From: Enterococcus crotali
Lineage (GTDB): Bacteria > Bacillota > Bacilli > Lactobacillales > Enterococcaceae
Assembly: GCF_000633635.1 (NCBI RefSeq)
Contig: NZ_AYPQ01000001.1
Coordinates: forward strand, 592,820 to 656,819
Reading direction: 5' to 3'
DNA: 64,000 bases
In this document: positions 10,323 through 19,717 of the stretch, one piece after another
How the letters are laid out: the number at the start of each line of letters is the position of its first letter
How positions within the stretch are numbered: position 1 is the first letter of the stretch
The notes under the pieces: generated by a model
The model's database searches: none
What the model was told of the DNA's origin: nothing
The model's input: only the letters and a program-made list of their open reading frames with translations
Position numbers and translations under genes: made by a program

Positions 10323-11057
10323 CTAATTATGAATGATTTTACTTAAAAATTCTTTGGCACGTTCGTTTTGCGTGCTCGTAAAGAAATGCTCTGGTGTTCC
10401 TGTTTCAATAATTTGCCCATCATCCATAAAAATAACCTTATCAGCGACTTGACGTGCAAAGCCCATTTCGTGCGTAACGCAAATCATTGTGATATTTTGC
10501 TTAGATAGATCAACCATAACATCCAAGACTTCTTGGATCATTTCTGGATCTAAAGCTGACGTTGGTTCATCAAATAAAATAATCTCTGGATGCATGTTTA
10601 ATGCTCTAGCGATAGCCACTCGTTGTTGTTGTCCACCGGAAAGCTGAGCAGGGTAGGCATTGGCTTTATCAGCTAGACCGACTCTTTCCAAGTATTCCAT
10701 TCCGGTTTTGGTTGCTTCTTCTTTGCTCACACCTTTGACTTTGATCGGTGCCAATGTCAGATTTTGAATGATTGTTTTGTGCGCATATAAGTTAAAGCTT
10801 TGAAAGACCATCGCCACTTTTTGCCGCACCTGCTGAACAGGGGCTTTTGGCTCTGTAATATCGATACCGTCTACTAGTATATGCCCGTCACTAACTTTTT
10901 CTAAACGGTTGATACAACGAATCAATGTGCTTTTTCCAGAGCCTGAAGGTCCGATGATCACAATTTTTTCTCCCTCAGCAACACTTAAAGACACATCTTT
11001 CAACACATGATGATCCCCAAAAAATTTATTTACATGTTCCAATGAAATCATGCTCAT
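10323..11057 (-). CDS. glnQ: amino-acid ABC transporter ATP-binding protein (GlnQ type)
   Basis: The cytoplasmic ATPase (244 residues) that powers the importer. It has Walker A GPSGSGKST (about 36-44), signature LSGGQQQRVAIARA, Walker B IILFDEPTSALDP and an H-loop CVTHEMG. It is the first gene of the minus-strand operon and precedes the binding protein by 44 bp. An AAAGGAGAATG-like site just upstream supports the start. Confidence 0.93.
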   Translation of the reverse strand: MSMISLEHVNKFFGDHHVLKDVSLSVAEGEKIVIIGPSGSGKSTLIRCINRLEKVSDGHILVDGIDITEPKAPVQQVRQKVAMVFQSFNLYAHKTIIQNLTLAPIKVKGVSKEEATKTGMEYLERVGLADKANAYPAQLSGGQQQRVAIARALNMHPEIILFDEPTSALDPEMIQEVLDVMVDLSKQNITMICVTHEMGFARQVADKVIFMDDGQIIETGTPEHFFTSTQNERAKEFLSKIIHN

Positions 11058-11503
11058 TCTCCTTTATGTATAAAATTATCACATCACTTTTAGTGACCAT
11101 TGATAGACGAGTAAATAGATAGAAATATAAAAAGGACATCTTTTTATAAACTAAGAATATGGAAAGAGGATAAGATATACTTTTTTTATATCTAATATAG
11201 CTTTTAAAGCCTGTTCGATGAAAAAGGAACGTCCTCTTCATAAAAATTGTTTTCGTTTTAATTTAATCTTTTCATCATAATTCTATTCGTTTGTTAATGT
11301 TAGAAATTATAACATACGAAAAATGAGATTACCAGTTTTTTTTCTATAGTCGATAAAAAAATACACTTAGTAAACATACAGCAAATGAAACCTTGATGAA
11401 AAAAGTGATATAATATGAAGCAGACTGACATTAAAACTTGAAAAAAGGAGTCAAAAAGTAGAGAATAAAGATAGTGAAAAAATACTGTAAAGGTTTGATT
11501 GAC
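11058..11503. other. intergenic region between the divergent importer operon and murI
   Basis: No gene is seen in these 446 bases. A hairpin AGATATA-(CTTTTTT)-TATATCT lies near 11173-11193 in the importer leader. On the plus strand an extended -10 promoter (TG at 11406-11407, TATAAT at 11409-11414) serves murI; its -35 is weak. A strong Shine-Dalgarno (AAAAAAGGAG, 11441-11450) has no in-frame start codon at normal spacing. Confidence 0.5.
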
Positions 11504-12322
11504 TTGAATAATCATGAAGCAATAGGATTTATAGATTCCGGAGTCGGTGGACTTACGGTAGTGAAAGAAGCAATGAGGCAATTACCAAATGAACGATTGA
11601 TTTATCTTGGAGATACAGCGAGATGTCCATACGGACCAAGGCCTGCTGAGCAGGTCGTGCAGTTCACTTGGGAAATGACAAATTTTCTTTTAGAAAAGAA
11701 GATCAAGATGTTAGTGATTGCCTGTAATACAGCGACAGCTGTTGCATTAGAAGAGATCAAGGCATATTTAGATATACCTGTAGTTGGAGTGATTCTACCG
11801 GGAACGAGAGCTGCTTTGAAGGCGACAAAAAATAATCGAATTGGGATTATCGGTACCGCTGGAACAATCAAAAGTAGTGCATATGAGAAGGCATTAAAGA
11901 GTAAAGTACCAAATACATTTGTTTCCAGTTTAGCGTGTCCAAAGTTTGTTCCTCTCGTTGAGAGTAATGAGTTTCACTCTTCTGTGGCAAAAAAAGTAGT
12001 ATCAGAAACATTAAATCCACTACAATTGAAAAAATTGGACACTCTGATTTTGGGCTGTACGCACTATCCTTTGTTACGTCCTTTGATTCAAAATGTAATG
12101 GGAAGTCAAGTGAAATTGATTGATTCGGGTGCTGAAACGGTAAGCGAAGTTAGCATGTTGCTAGACTATTTTGATATAGCAAATACTCCACAATACAAAA
12201 ATGAAGCAAACGAATTTTATACGACTGGATCGGCAAAGATGTTTAAAGCGATTGCTGATGACTGGCTAGATTTAGAAACAATAACGGTTGAGCAAGTTCG
12301 GTTATCTAATATAGTTAGATAA
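11504..12322 (+). CDS. murI: glutamate racemase
   Basis: Converts L-glutamate to D-glutamate for peptidoglycan stem peptides. The two catalytic cysteines are visible in VIACNTAT (near 73) and LGCTHYPLL (near 184), with the N-terminal [10 protein letters not shown] loop. TTG 11504 is preferred because it gives a protein beginning [12 protein letters not shown], which aligns with the start of enterococcal MurI as I recall it, and 272 residues is the normal length. A GTG at 11474 is also in frame but adds ten atypical residues. Neither has an ideal ribosome-binding site. It is followed by rph-rdgB after 41 bp, so both are probably one operon. Confidence 0.93.
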   Translation: MNNHEAIGFIDSGVGGLTVVKEAMRQLPNERLIYLGDTARCPYGPRPAEQVVQFTWEMTNFLLEKKIKMLVIACNTATAVALEEIKAYLDIPVVGVILPGTRAALKATKNNRIGIIGTAGTIKSSAYEKALKSKVPNTFVSSLACPKFVPLVESNEFHSSVAKKVVSETLNPLQLKKLDTLILGCTHYPLLRPLIQNVMGSQVKLIDSGAETVSEVSMLLDYFDIANTPQYKNEANEFYTTGSAKMFKAIADDWLDLETITVEQVRLSNIVR

Positions 12323-12363
12323 TTTTTCTATTGAGGCTTAACTATTTTTAGGAGGAATAATAC

Positions 12364-13710
12364 ATGATCAGACATGATGGAAGGCAAGCAAAAGAATTAA
12401 GAAAAATCACTATTGAGACCAATGTCTATAAGCATCCAGAAGGTTCAGTTGTGATTTCTTTTGGCGATACTAAAGTAATCTGTTCTGCAACGGTGGAAGA
12501 AAAGGTACCACCGTTTTTAAAAGGTGAAGGAACAGGTTGGGTGACAGCAGAATATAGTATGCTTCCAAGAGCCACGAATACAAGAAATATTCGTGAAAGC
12601 GCCAAAGGAAAGCTGACTGGTCGAACGTTGGAGATTCAACGTTTAATTGGTCGTTCATTACGTGCTGTTATCGATTTAAAGAAATTAGGAGAAAGAAGTA
12701 TCATTGTTGATTGTGATGTTGTCCAAGCGGATGGTGGAACTAGAACAGCCAGTATTACAGGAGCGTTTGTTGCGATGAAAATCGCAGTCGATAAACTGCT
12801 TAAAAAAGGAGAACTTCAAGAAGATCCGATTAAAGAATATTTAGCTGCAGTCAGTGCAGGAATTTTAAATGATGGAAATTGTGTTCTTGATTTAGATTAT
12901 GTAGAAGATTCTGCTGCAGCAGTTGATATGAATTTGGTAATGACAGAATCTGGTAATTTCGTTGAGCTTCAAGGAACAGGAGAAGAGGCCACTTTTTCAG
13001 GAGATGAGCTAAACTCATTATTATTCTATGGTAAGACAGGAATTGAACATTTGATTGCCTATCAAAAAGAAGCCTTAATGAACCAACTAAGTGAAATATC
13101 TTTTCCCGCAGAAGCTAAAACAATCGTGATCGCCACAAGAAATCCAGGAAAAGCCAAAGAATTTACGAAAATTTTTGCCGAGAAAGGCTATCATGTCAAA
13201 ACGTTATTAGACTATCCAGAGTTACCGGATGTTGAGGAAACAGGGAAAACCTTTGAGGAAAATGCTCGTTTAAAAGCAGAAACGATTGCGACGCTCATAA
13301 AACAACCTGTTTTAGCAGATGATTCTGGTTTGATTGTTGATGCTTTAGACGGCAGACCAGGAATTTTTTCAGCGCGTTTGCTGGAGAACCAACAAATAAT
13401 GCTGCCAATAATGCAAAATTACTGCATGAACTAACCGGGATTCCAAAAGAAAAACGAACAGCTACATTTCATTGTACACTTGTATTTGCGGCTCCTGATA
13501 AAGAAAGCTTAGTAGTAGAAGGAGATTGGCTGGGAGAAATTGGTACAATCCCACGGGGAGATCACGGTTTTGGATATGATCCACTATTTTTGTACCAGAA
13601 GAACAAAAACCGCAGCCGAGCTTTCAGATGAACGTAAAAATGAAATCAGTCATCGAGGAAAAGCTGTTGCAAAACTAAGAGATCAATGGGAAAATTGGTT
13701 AAAAAATTAG
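12364..13710 (+). CDS. rph-rdgB: fused RNase PH / RdgB (XTP/dITP diphosphatase), three frameshifts
   Basis: The N-terminal half (about residues 1-240) is RNase PH, a phosphorolytic exonuclease that trims tRNA 3' ends ([27 protein letters not shown]). The C-terminal half is a HAM1/RdgB pyrophosphatase that removes XTP and dITP ([32 protein letters not shown]). Fusion of the two is normal in enterococci. As given, the frame breaks at about 13378 (expected Tyr codon reduced to TT), 13587-13591 (T6 to T5) and 13605-13609 (A6 to A5). Adding one base at each restores 449 residues ending at TAG 13708-13710. The uncorrected frame stops at 13434. Confidence 0.9.
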
Positions 13711-13720
13711 GAGGCTTTGT

Positions 13721-14233
13721 ATGAAATATCTAGTAGTGAGCGACAATCATGGTGATCGTGATATATTAGTTGATTTAGCCGATACCTATCGGGGAGAAGT
13801 AGATAAAATGTTTAATTGTGGTGATTCGGAATTAGAACCTACCGATGTATTATGGAATGACTTTATTGTGGTCAAGGGAAATTGCGATTATGATCCTGAA
13901 TTTCCTAACACAATTGTTGAAAAAAATGGTACAGATACTATTTTTATGACACATGGACATTTAGCGAACGTCCGTATGGGTCTAACTACTCTAGCTCTAC
14001 AGGCTGATCAGGCCAATGCAACTATTGTATTGTTTGGCCATACCCACGAGATCGGTTGCGAGGTTCGGGCAAATGTTCTTTACTTAAATCCTGGAAGTAT
14101 CAGTCAGCCAAGAGGTCCGATTCAACTGAAATCGTATGCGATCATCGAAAGTACAACGAATCAATTTGTTATTCAATATTATGGACGAGATCATCGACCG
14201 TTTAAAGAATTGCATTTTATTTTTAACAAATAG
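13721..14233 (+). CDS. YfcE/YsnB-type metallophosphoesterase
   Basis: A 170-residue calcineurin-like phosphodiesterase. All metal-binding motifs are present: SDNHGD (residues 7-12), NCGDSE, VKGNCD, THGH and FGHTHEIG. The family acts on small phosphodiesters in vitro; its cellular substrate is unsettled. It starts 10 bp after rph-rdgB with an AGGAGG site, which mirrors the usual Firmicute order rph-rdgB-ysnB and suggests one operon from murI. Confidence 0.9.
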   Translation: MKYLVVSDNHGDRDILVDLADTYRGEVDKMFNCGDSELEPTDVLWNDFIVVKGNCDYDPEFPNTIVEKNGTDTIFMTHGHLANVRMGLTTLALQADQANATIVLFGHTHEIGCEVRANVLYLNPGSISQPRGPIQLKSYAIIESTTNQFVIQYYGRDHRPFKELHFIFNK

Positions 14234-14477
14234 TCATTTATGGAGAAGTATACAGTTGCAAGAGATTGTATCTGATTCCATCATTTATTTGTATTTAGGG
14301 CGTAGAGTATTTTGTCCAGTTCTACTTAGATTTCCTCCAAGAACAAAACGTGAAGAAAGTAAGATCAAACCTTAATTTTTTTTAAGAGTTATGAAAAAAG
14401 TTTGAATTTAAAGACATTTGCAGACGTTTTCTGTACAATGATACTTGTGGCAAAGAAAATGAAATGGAGGCACTCCA

Positions 14478-14975
14478 ATGATTGGAACTGCTGTAAAAGA
14501 ATTATTATTAGAAAAACAAGAAACCTTTTTGATTCCTGCGGAAAATGTTGCAAATGTAATGTGTTTGAATCCGCTAAGTCATGCTCTACTAGTTTTATCT
14601 CAAGTGAAATATTCAAAAATCCCAGTTTTAGATAAAGGGGATCGTTTTGTTGGATTGATCAGTTTATCAGATGTCGTAGATAAAATGTTCGATATCACAT
14701 CAGTTGATTTTGATAAATTAAAAGATTTTACTGTTGCAGATGTCATGGAAGTAAATGTTCCAGTGATCGGTGAAAAGTGGGAATTAGAAGATGTTCTCCA
14801 TTTATTAGTTGACGCAGCATTTCTCCCAGTTGTAGATGATAATCAATGCTTTAAAGGGATCATCACAAGAAAAGAATTGCTAAAAGCGATCAATCATATG
14901 GCTCATGAGTTGGAAAGAAAAAATATCATCCTTCCAAAATCAGGCGAAGAATCAAGGGAAATGAAGGTTATTTAA
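14478..14975 (+). CDS. cbpB: CBS-domain protein, CbpB-like (c-di-AMP binding)
   Basis: A 165-residue protein made of two CBS domains (about 20-75 and 85-150; VLDKGDRFVGLISLSDVVDKM and VVDDNQCFKGIITRKELL). It resembles Listeria CbpB and B. subtilis DarB (YkuL), which bind c-di-AMP and modulate the Rel enzyme and pyruvate carboxylase. The assignment rests on overall sequence and on its place just before dapH, the ykuL-ykuQ neighbourhood of Firmicutes. GGAGG upstream supports the ATG. The preceding 244 bases hold no convincing gene; possible promoter boxes TTGCAG/GATACT lie at 14418-14445. Confidence 0.8.
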   Translation: MIGTAVKELLLEKQETFLIPAENVANVMCLNPLSHALLVLSQVKYSKIPVLDKGDRFVGLISLSDVVDKMFDITSVDFDKLKDFTVADVMEVNVPVIGEKWELEDVLHLLVDAAFLPVVDDNQCFKGIITRKELLKAINHMAHELERKNIILPKSGEESREMKVI

Positions 14976-15070
14976 TACTTAACGATTCAGTAAGTTAGGT
15001 GGTAAAAAAAATAGCAGTATTTCTGGGAAATCGGTGAATCTGCTGTTTAATTATGAGGGGAGTTACGTGG

Positions 15071-15771
15071 ATGGACGCATACGAAATTATTAACTATATC
15101 GGGAACGCTGAGAAAAAGACACCAGTAAAAGTCACATTAAAAGGTAAGCTTAAGGAAGTAACATTTCCTGATGAGATTCAAGCCTTTACAAACTGTAAAA
15201 CAGGAACTTTATTTGGTGAATGGAAAGTAGTAAAAGAGTTTTTAGAACAAAATAAAGAGAATATTATAGATTATGTAATAGAAAATGATTCTAGAAATTC
15301 TGCCATCCCAATGCTGGATATTAAAGAAGTCAATGCGCGCATCGAACCGGGAGCAACAATCAGAGATCAGGTTGAAATCGGTGATAATGCAGTGATCATG
15401 ATGGGTGCTGTGATCAATATCGGTGCTGTGATCGGAGCAGGCTCAATGATTGACATGGGTGCAATCTTGGGGGGACGTGCTACAGTTGGTAAAAATTGCC
15501 ATATTGGTGCAGGAACAGTCTTAGCCGGAGTGATTGAACCACCGAGTGCAGAGCCTGTTGTCATTGAAGACAATGTGCTGATTGGTGCGAATGCTGTTGT
15601 TTTAGAAGGAATTCGAGTTGGTGAGGGAGCTGTTGTTGCAGCGGGAGCGATTGTCGTCGATGATGTTGCGCCGTACACCGTTGTTGCTGGAGTACCTGCT
15701 AAAAAATAAAAGATATTGATGCAAAAACCAAAAGTAAAACGAATATGATGGAAGAGCTACGTAAGTTATAA
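15071..15771 (+). CDS. dapH: tetrahydrodipicolinate N-acetyltransferase (frameshift near the 3' end)
   Basis: Acetyl-CoA-dependent acetylation of tetrahydrodipicolinate in the DAP/lysine pathway. It has an N-terminal DapH domain ([20 protein letters not shown]) and a left-handed beta-helix of hexapeptide repeats ([20 protein letters not shown]...). The frame as given stops at 15709, but an A7-to-A6 loss at 15701-15706 explains this. Reading on in the next frame gives a standard C-terminus, ...[20 protein letters not shown], ending at TAA 15769-15771, and 233 residues, the expected length. ATG 15071 is preferred over the upstream GTG-region starts because GAGGGGAG precedes it. Confidence 0.92.
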
Positions 15772-15819
15772 CTTATAAGAAAAAGTTTTTCTGAATCATC
15801 TCGTTATCTAAATTATATG

Positions 15820-15862
15820 TGAGTAGGACACAACTCTTTGAGTCATGTCCTACTCATTTTTT
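15820..15862 (+). terminator. intrinsic terminator after dapH
   Basis: Stem GAGTAGGACA (15821-15830) with TGTCCTACTC (15846-15855), then TTTTTT. It has the same sequence style as the hairpins at 50092-50124 and 63837-63873. Confidence 0.8.
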
Positions 15863-15868
15863 GTTATA

Positions 15869-15938
15869 TTAAACTTGCAATTATGTAAGTTTAATGTTCG
15901 TCTATTCAATTCTCTGTAAGTTTATTTTTAGCTATAAT
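15869..15938 (+). promoter_or_regulatory. operator/promoter region of the export operon
   Basis: Inverted repeat TTAAACTT (15869-15876) / AAGTTTAA (15887-15894), whose core ACTTGCAATTATGTAAGT resembles the HxlR-gene operator at 3781. A further half-site TGTAAGT is at 15915-15921. A clean TATAAT lies at 15933-15938 but no good -35 is present, which fits an activated or tightly regulated promoter. Confidence 0.5.
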
Positions 15939-15972
15939 TAGTTATTCAAGTTAAACAGGAGGAACGAACATT

Positions 15973-17124
15973 ATGAAAAATAAAAAAATTAAAATAGTTA
16001 TTGGTGGTATTCTGATTGGATTGGGTGTGGGAAGTTATTTTCTCTTTTTTTCATCACCTAAAAATACGGAACCTAGCTATAATGTCTTTACGTTAGAACA
16101 ATTGGACCCACTGATGTTAAAAGGAGAAGTCAATGCTGCTCAAACAGAAAATATTTTTTATGATCAAACCTTAGGAACTGTTGCAGATACTCCAGTAAAA
16201 CAAGACCAAGAAGTTAAAAATGGAGATGTTTTACTTAATTATTTAAATGGGGAGGCGCAGAGTCGTGCAGACCAACAACAACGATCAGTTAATAAAAGTA
16301 GTTTAACAGCTCAGCAAGCTGCTCAAAATCTAGGGCGAGCTCAGACCCGTTATAACCAAGCACAAGCAAGTTTAAACCAAAGCCAAGCTGAATTCGATAG
16401 AGAAACAGATCCAGAAAAGAAAGAGGAGCTTAAAGGCAAGGTTGAGCAGCAAAAAACAGAGGTCACAACCACAAATAATGAAACGATTCAAGCCCAGCAA
16501 GCATTGGATTTAGCCAATACAGAAGTGAGTGACGAAGCAGCCGCGCTTGAAACTGAACAAGGAAAAGTTACCTCAACTGTTACAGCTACGATCGATGGTA
16601 TTGTAATGGTCAATGAAGCAGGGAAGAAATCATTGGAGCAGCCATTAGTACAAGTGTTAAGTAAAACGAAACAGACTAAAGGAATCGTCACAGAATATGA
16701 TTTAAATAAATTGAAAGTAGGACAAGAAGTCAATGTGACGTCAATTGGTTCAAATCAAACAGCACAAGGAAAAATCAATAGTATCAATCAATTGCCTAAA
16801 ACAAGCAAAGGCAACGATTCAGAAATTCCAACGTATGAGTTTATTGTGGATGGAGATTTTCCGTGGGCTTATGGCTCATCAGTACAAGTTTCGTTACAAC
16901 AACCGCAATTAGTTTTACCTGAAAAGTCAATCGTGAAAAAAGATGACAAAACGTTCGTTTATGTCTATAAAAATGGCCGAGCTGTAAAAACAGACGTCAA
17001 AGTTGTTGAGGTTAATGGCGCTAAAAATGTAGAGTCTGGTGTTTCAAAAGGAGTCAAAATCATTGCAAATCCTGATGAAGCTTTGAAAGATAAAGCAGAA
17101 GTGCAGGTGGTCGAAAATGATTAA
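15973..17124 (+). CDS. efflux periplasmic-adaptor-like protein (HlyD/YknX family)
   Basis: A 383-residue membrane-fusion-type subunit. One N-terminal membrane anchor (about 7-28, VIGGILIGLGVGSYFLFF) is followed by a half-lipoyl motif, a long Gln/Ala-rich coiled coil (about 95-195), the second half-lipoyl motif and beta-barrel segments. In Gram-positives such proteins (YknX) work with a MacB-like ABC exporter of toxic peptides. It is the first gene of a three-gene operon and overlaps the ATPase gene by 8 bp. An AGGAGG site supports the start. Confidence 0.87.
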   Translation: MKNKKIKIVIGGILIGLGVGSYFLFFSSPKNTEPSYNVFTLEQLDPLMLKGEVNAAQTENIFYDQTLGTVADTPVKQDQEVKNGDVLLNYLNGEAQSRADQQQRSVNKSSLTAQQAAQNLGRAQTRYNQAQASLNQSQAEFDRETDPEKKEELKGKVEQQKTEVTTTNNETIQAQQALDLANTEVSDEAAALETEQGKVTSTVTATIDGIVMVNEAGKKSLEQPLVQVLSKTKQTKGIVTEYDLNKLKVGQEVNVTSIGSNQTAQGKINSINQLPKTSKGNDSEIPTYEFIVDGDFPWAYGSSVQVSLQQPQLVLPEKSIVKKDDKTFVYVYKNGRAVKTDVKVVEVNGAKNVESGVSKGVKIIANPDEALKDKAEVQVVEND

Positions 17125-17797
17125 ACTTGAACAAATCAACAAATTTTACTCATTGGAAGAAGAAACACTCCATGTTTTGAAAAATATAAACTTTGAAATC
17201 AACGAAAAAGAGTTTGTGGCCGTTATGGGTCCATCTGGTTCAGGTAAATCGACCTTGATAAACCTGATTGGTTTTATTGATAAAAAATTTGAAGGCAAAT
17301 ACTTGTTTGAAAGCAAAGAAATTACGGATTTTTCTGATAAAGAACTTTCAGCTATTCGTAATAAATCAGTTGGTTTTGTTTTTCAAAATTTTAGTTTAAT
17401 TGAAAATAACACTGTTTTCGAAAATGTTGAGCTACCATTACTATATAACGGCACAGCCTACACCAATACCAAAGCGAGAGTGCAAGAAGTATTAAGCAAA
17501 GTCGGTTTAGCTGATAAAGGCAATAAATATCCGAAACAACTTTCCGGCGGTCAACAACAACGAGTGGCCATCGCAAGAGCCATTGTGAATTCACCAAGAT
17601 TTATTATCGCCGATGAACCAACAGGCGCTCTAGATTCCAAAACCTCGGAAGATATTATGCAATTATTTCAGGATTTAAACAAAAATGAAGGTGTAACTAT
17701 TATATTAGTCACTCATAATCCTGAAATGGTCTCATATTGTGATCGCTTGATTCGGGTCAAAGATGGAGTTATCGTTGAAGAGGAGCTGATTAAATGA
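17117..17797 (+). CDS. ABC exporter ATP-binding protein (MacB/YknY type)
   Basis: A 226-residue ATPase of the LolD/MacB clan. It has Walker A GPSGSGKST (near 36-44), signature LSGGQQQRVAIARAI, Walker B FIIADEPTGALDSKT and H-loop VTHNPEM. It overlaps both neighbours (8 bp upstream, 4 bp downstream), a sign of tight translational coupling within one export complex. Confidence 0.93.
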   Translation: MIKLEQINKFYSLEEETLHVLKNINFEINEKEFVAVMGPSGSGKSTLINLIGFIDKKFEGKYLFESKEITDFSDKELSAIRNKSVGFVFQNFSLIENNTVFENVELPLLYNGTAYTNTKARVQEVLSKVGLADKGNKYPKQLSGGQQQRVAIARAIVNSPRFIIADEPTGALDSKTSEDIMQLFQDLNKNEGVTIILVTHNPEMVSYCDRLIRVKDGVIVEEELIK

Positions 17798-18999
17798 AAA
17801 ATTTCGTTATTTGGAAGACGGCTTTAAAATCGATTCTGAAAAATAAAAAACGCAGCTTCTTGACGATGTTCGGCATTATTATTGGAATTGCCTCAGTGAT
17901 TACAATCGTGTCAATCGGAAATGGATTTAAACGAGATATGATCGACAAGATGTCAATGACTAACACAAATGAAAACGTGAGTAATATTACATTCAATTAT
18001 TATGATGTAGCGAACGCCTTTGCTGAAAATGAAATCTTCAAAAAAAGCGATTTTGATTTGATCAAAAATATAAAGGGCGTTAAAAAAGTTGACCTATTTA
18101 TACCAAAGACAAAATTGACTCAACGCCAAGTCGAGCTATACATTCGAGGTAAAAAACTAACGAAAAAAGTAGAAAGAGTTGATCATACATCCGAAAATTT
18201 ATTGAGTGGTCGACAAATCGAGTCAAAAGATAACGAGACATTAAACAAAGTGGTAGTTATTGATGAACTATTAGCCCAAAAATTATATGGGGACCCTGAA
18301 AAAGCACTTGGAAAAGGCTTTGAGGTGATGAATGAATTATTTACAGTTGTTGGAATTAAAGCGAGCCAAAATGGAACGTTATCAATGGAAAACGAAATGC
18401 CTCTTGCCTATTTTCCGATTAAAAGTTACGATCATTATTTTAACAAACCAGAAAGTCGTTCAATTTTAAATTTAGAAATAGAACCTGGTGAAGATATGGA
18501 AAAAGTGACGACAGAAGTACTAAAACAGCTGAATTTTAGCGGCAGTTTGAGAAATACTGGCGAATACGAAAACTACAATCCTAAATCAGGAATTGATGAA
18601 ATGGGGAGTATTTTAGATAATCTGACGCTATTTATTTCAGCAGTCGCTGGAATCTCATTGTTTATTGCAGGTGTTGGTGTCATGAACATGATGTACATTT
18701 CTGTTTCTGAAAGAACGAAAGAAATCGGGATACGTCGTGCTTTGGGCGCTACAGAAAAAGACATTAAAAAGCAATTTCTGGCTGAAGGATTAACATTAAC
18801 ATTATTAGGCGGTTTAACTGGGTATCTATTAGGCATGATTTTAGGAATCGTTGTGTCAATGTTTTTACCTTTTACAGTACGACCAGATTTATTTACAATC
18901 AGCTTGGCTGTGGGAATTTCAGTTTTGATCGGTGTTGTCTTTAGTTATATGCCAGCCTCAGCGGCTTCTAAAAAGGACTTGATCGATATCATGAAATAA
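17794..18999 (+). CDS. ABC exporter permease (MacB/YknZ type)
   Basis: A 401-residue permease. One N-terminal transmembrane helix (about 20-45) is followed by a large extracytoplasmic MacB_PCD domain (about 50-270) and a FtsX domain with three helices (about 275-395), including the conserved ERTKEIGIRRALGATEKDIKKQF segment. With the adaptor and ATPase it should form a mechanotransmission exporter. Peptide antibiotics or host peptides are the usual substrates of this group; nothing here names one. Confidence 0.92.
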   Translation: MKNFVIWKTALKSILKNKKRSFLTMFGIIIGIASVITIVSIGNGFKRDMIDKMSMTNTNENVSNITFNYYDVANAFAENEIFKKSDFDLIKNIKGVKKVDLFIPKTKLTQRQVELYIRGKKLTKKVERVDHTSENLLSGRQIESKDNETLNKVVVIDELLAQKLYGDPEKALGKGFEVMNELFTVVGIKASQNGTLSMENEMPLAYFPIKSYDHYFNKPESRSILNLEIEPGEDMEKVTTEVLKQLNFSGSLRNTGEYENYNPKSGIDEMGSILDNLTLFISAVAGISLFIAGVGVMNMMYISVSERTKEIGIRRALGATEKDIKKQFLAEGLTLTLLGGLTGYLLGMILGIVVSMFLPFTVRPDLFTISLAVGISVLIGVVFSYMPASAASKKDLIDIMK

Positions 19000-19012
19000 T
19001 CCAAAAAATCTG

Positions 19013-19095
19013 CATGTGATTCCGCTGTTTATTCAAATTTAGAGCCCAGGACAAAACTAAACATCAGTTTTGTCTTGGGCTCAATTGTTTTTTTG
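19013..19095 (+). terminator. terminator within a dispersed repeat
   Basis: Stem GAGCCCAGGACAAAACT (19042-19058) / AGTTTTGTCTTGGGCTC (19066-19082), then a T-rich tract. The flank TTTATTCAAATTTAGAGC recurs at 21522-21539 and, in looser form, near 28558-28575. Confidence 0.75.
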
Positions 19096-19118
19096 AATTT
19101 GGCAAGATAGTGTTTTAG

Positions 19119-19583
19119 TTAGTTATTTTGTAATTGTTCATCTAATACTGAAACAGCTTTTGCTAAAAATTGATTGATAATATGTCGTTCTTCTTCAGAA
19201 TATTCTCTAGCTAAACTTTGCATTGCGGTGTTTAATGGCTGATAAGCCTTTTGGATTTCTTCCCTATCTTCATAGGTGGGAACAATAATTACTCTCCTAC
19301 GATCATTTGAGTCTTTTTCCCGACGAGCATACCCAATTTTTTCCAATCGATCGATCAAAGCAGTGATCGTTCCGGTGGATAGTCCCGTTTTCTCAGCTAA
19401 TTCTCCTGCTGTGAGCGGCCCTAGCTCGTTCAATAAGTCAATTGAGATATAATCATTCGCTGGTATACCTAAAGCTTGAACGATTGCTTGTTGGTGTAAG
19501 ATTGAACGTGAACCAAATCCTCGCAATAAAGAGGTAAGTTGTTCGATAGAGACGTTAGTATTTAAGTTTTGATTGATTGACAA
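19119..19583 (-). CDS. MarR-family transcriptional regulator
   Basis: A 154-residue winged-helix regulator (LNELGPLTAGELAEKTGLST, then a DRLEKIGYARREKDSNDRR wing). It starts at a TTG with GAGGGAGA correctly spaced. It is divergent from the flavodoxin gene and convergent with the export operon. A perfect palindrome 29 bp upstream of its start is the likely operator, so it probably controls itself and the flavodoxin gene. The ligand is unknown. Confidence 0.88.
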   Translation of the reverse strand: MSINQNLNTNVSIEQLTSLLRGFGSRSILHQQAIVQALGIPANDYISIDLLNELGPLTAGELAEKTGLSTGTITALIDRLEKIGYARREKDSNDRRRVIIVPTYEDREEIQKAYQPLNTAMQSLAREYSEEERHIINQFLAKAVSVLDEQLQNN

Positions 19584-19611
19584 ATGCTCTCCCTCACTTT
19601 ATGCTTAATAT

Positions 19612-19628
19612 ATCTCGTTAAACGAGAT
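19612..19628. promoter_or_regulatory. palindromic operator for the MarR regulator
   Basis: A perfect inverted repeat ATCTCGTT-A-AACGAGAT lies in the 134-bp gap between the divergent marR-like and flavodoxin genes. A -10-like TATATT on the minus strand touches it. Length and symmetry match typical MarR sites. Confidence 0.65.
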
Positions 19629-19717
19629 TCTTTTTAGTCAAAATAAAACTAGAACAAATCTATCATAACAAGCTTAGTAATATCTGTAAAGTAAAGAAAG
19701 AAGTGAGGGTAAAGCAT

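Noticed and set aside
11300-11581. Minus-strand frame upstream of murI
   Set aside because: Phe/Tyr/Cys-rich translation of AT-rich promoter DNA that also overlaps the murI start antisense.
14136-14375. 79-codon plus-strand frame overlapping the phosphodiesterase end
   Set aside because: It starts inside conserved phosphodiesterase codons, has no ribosome-binding site and no recognisable domain.
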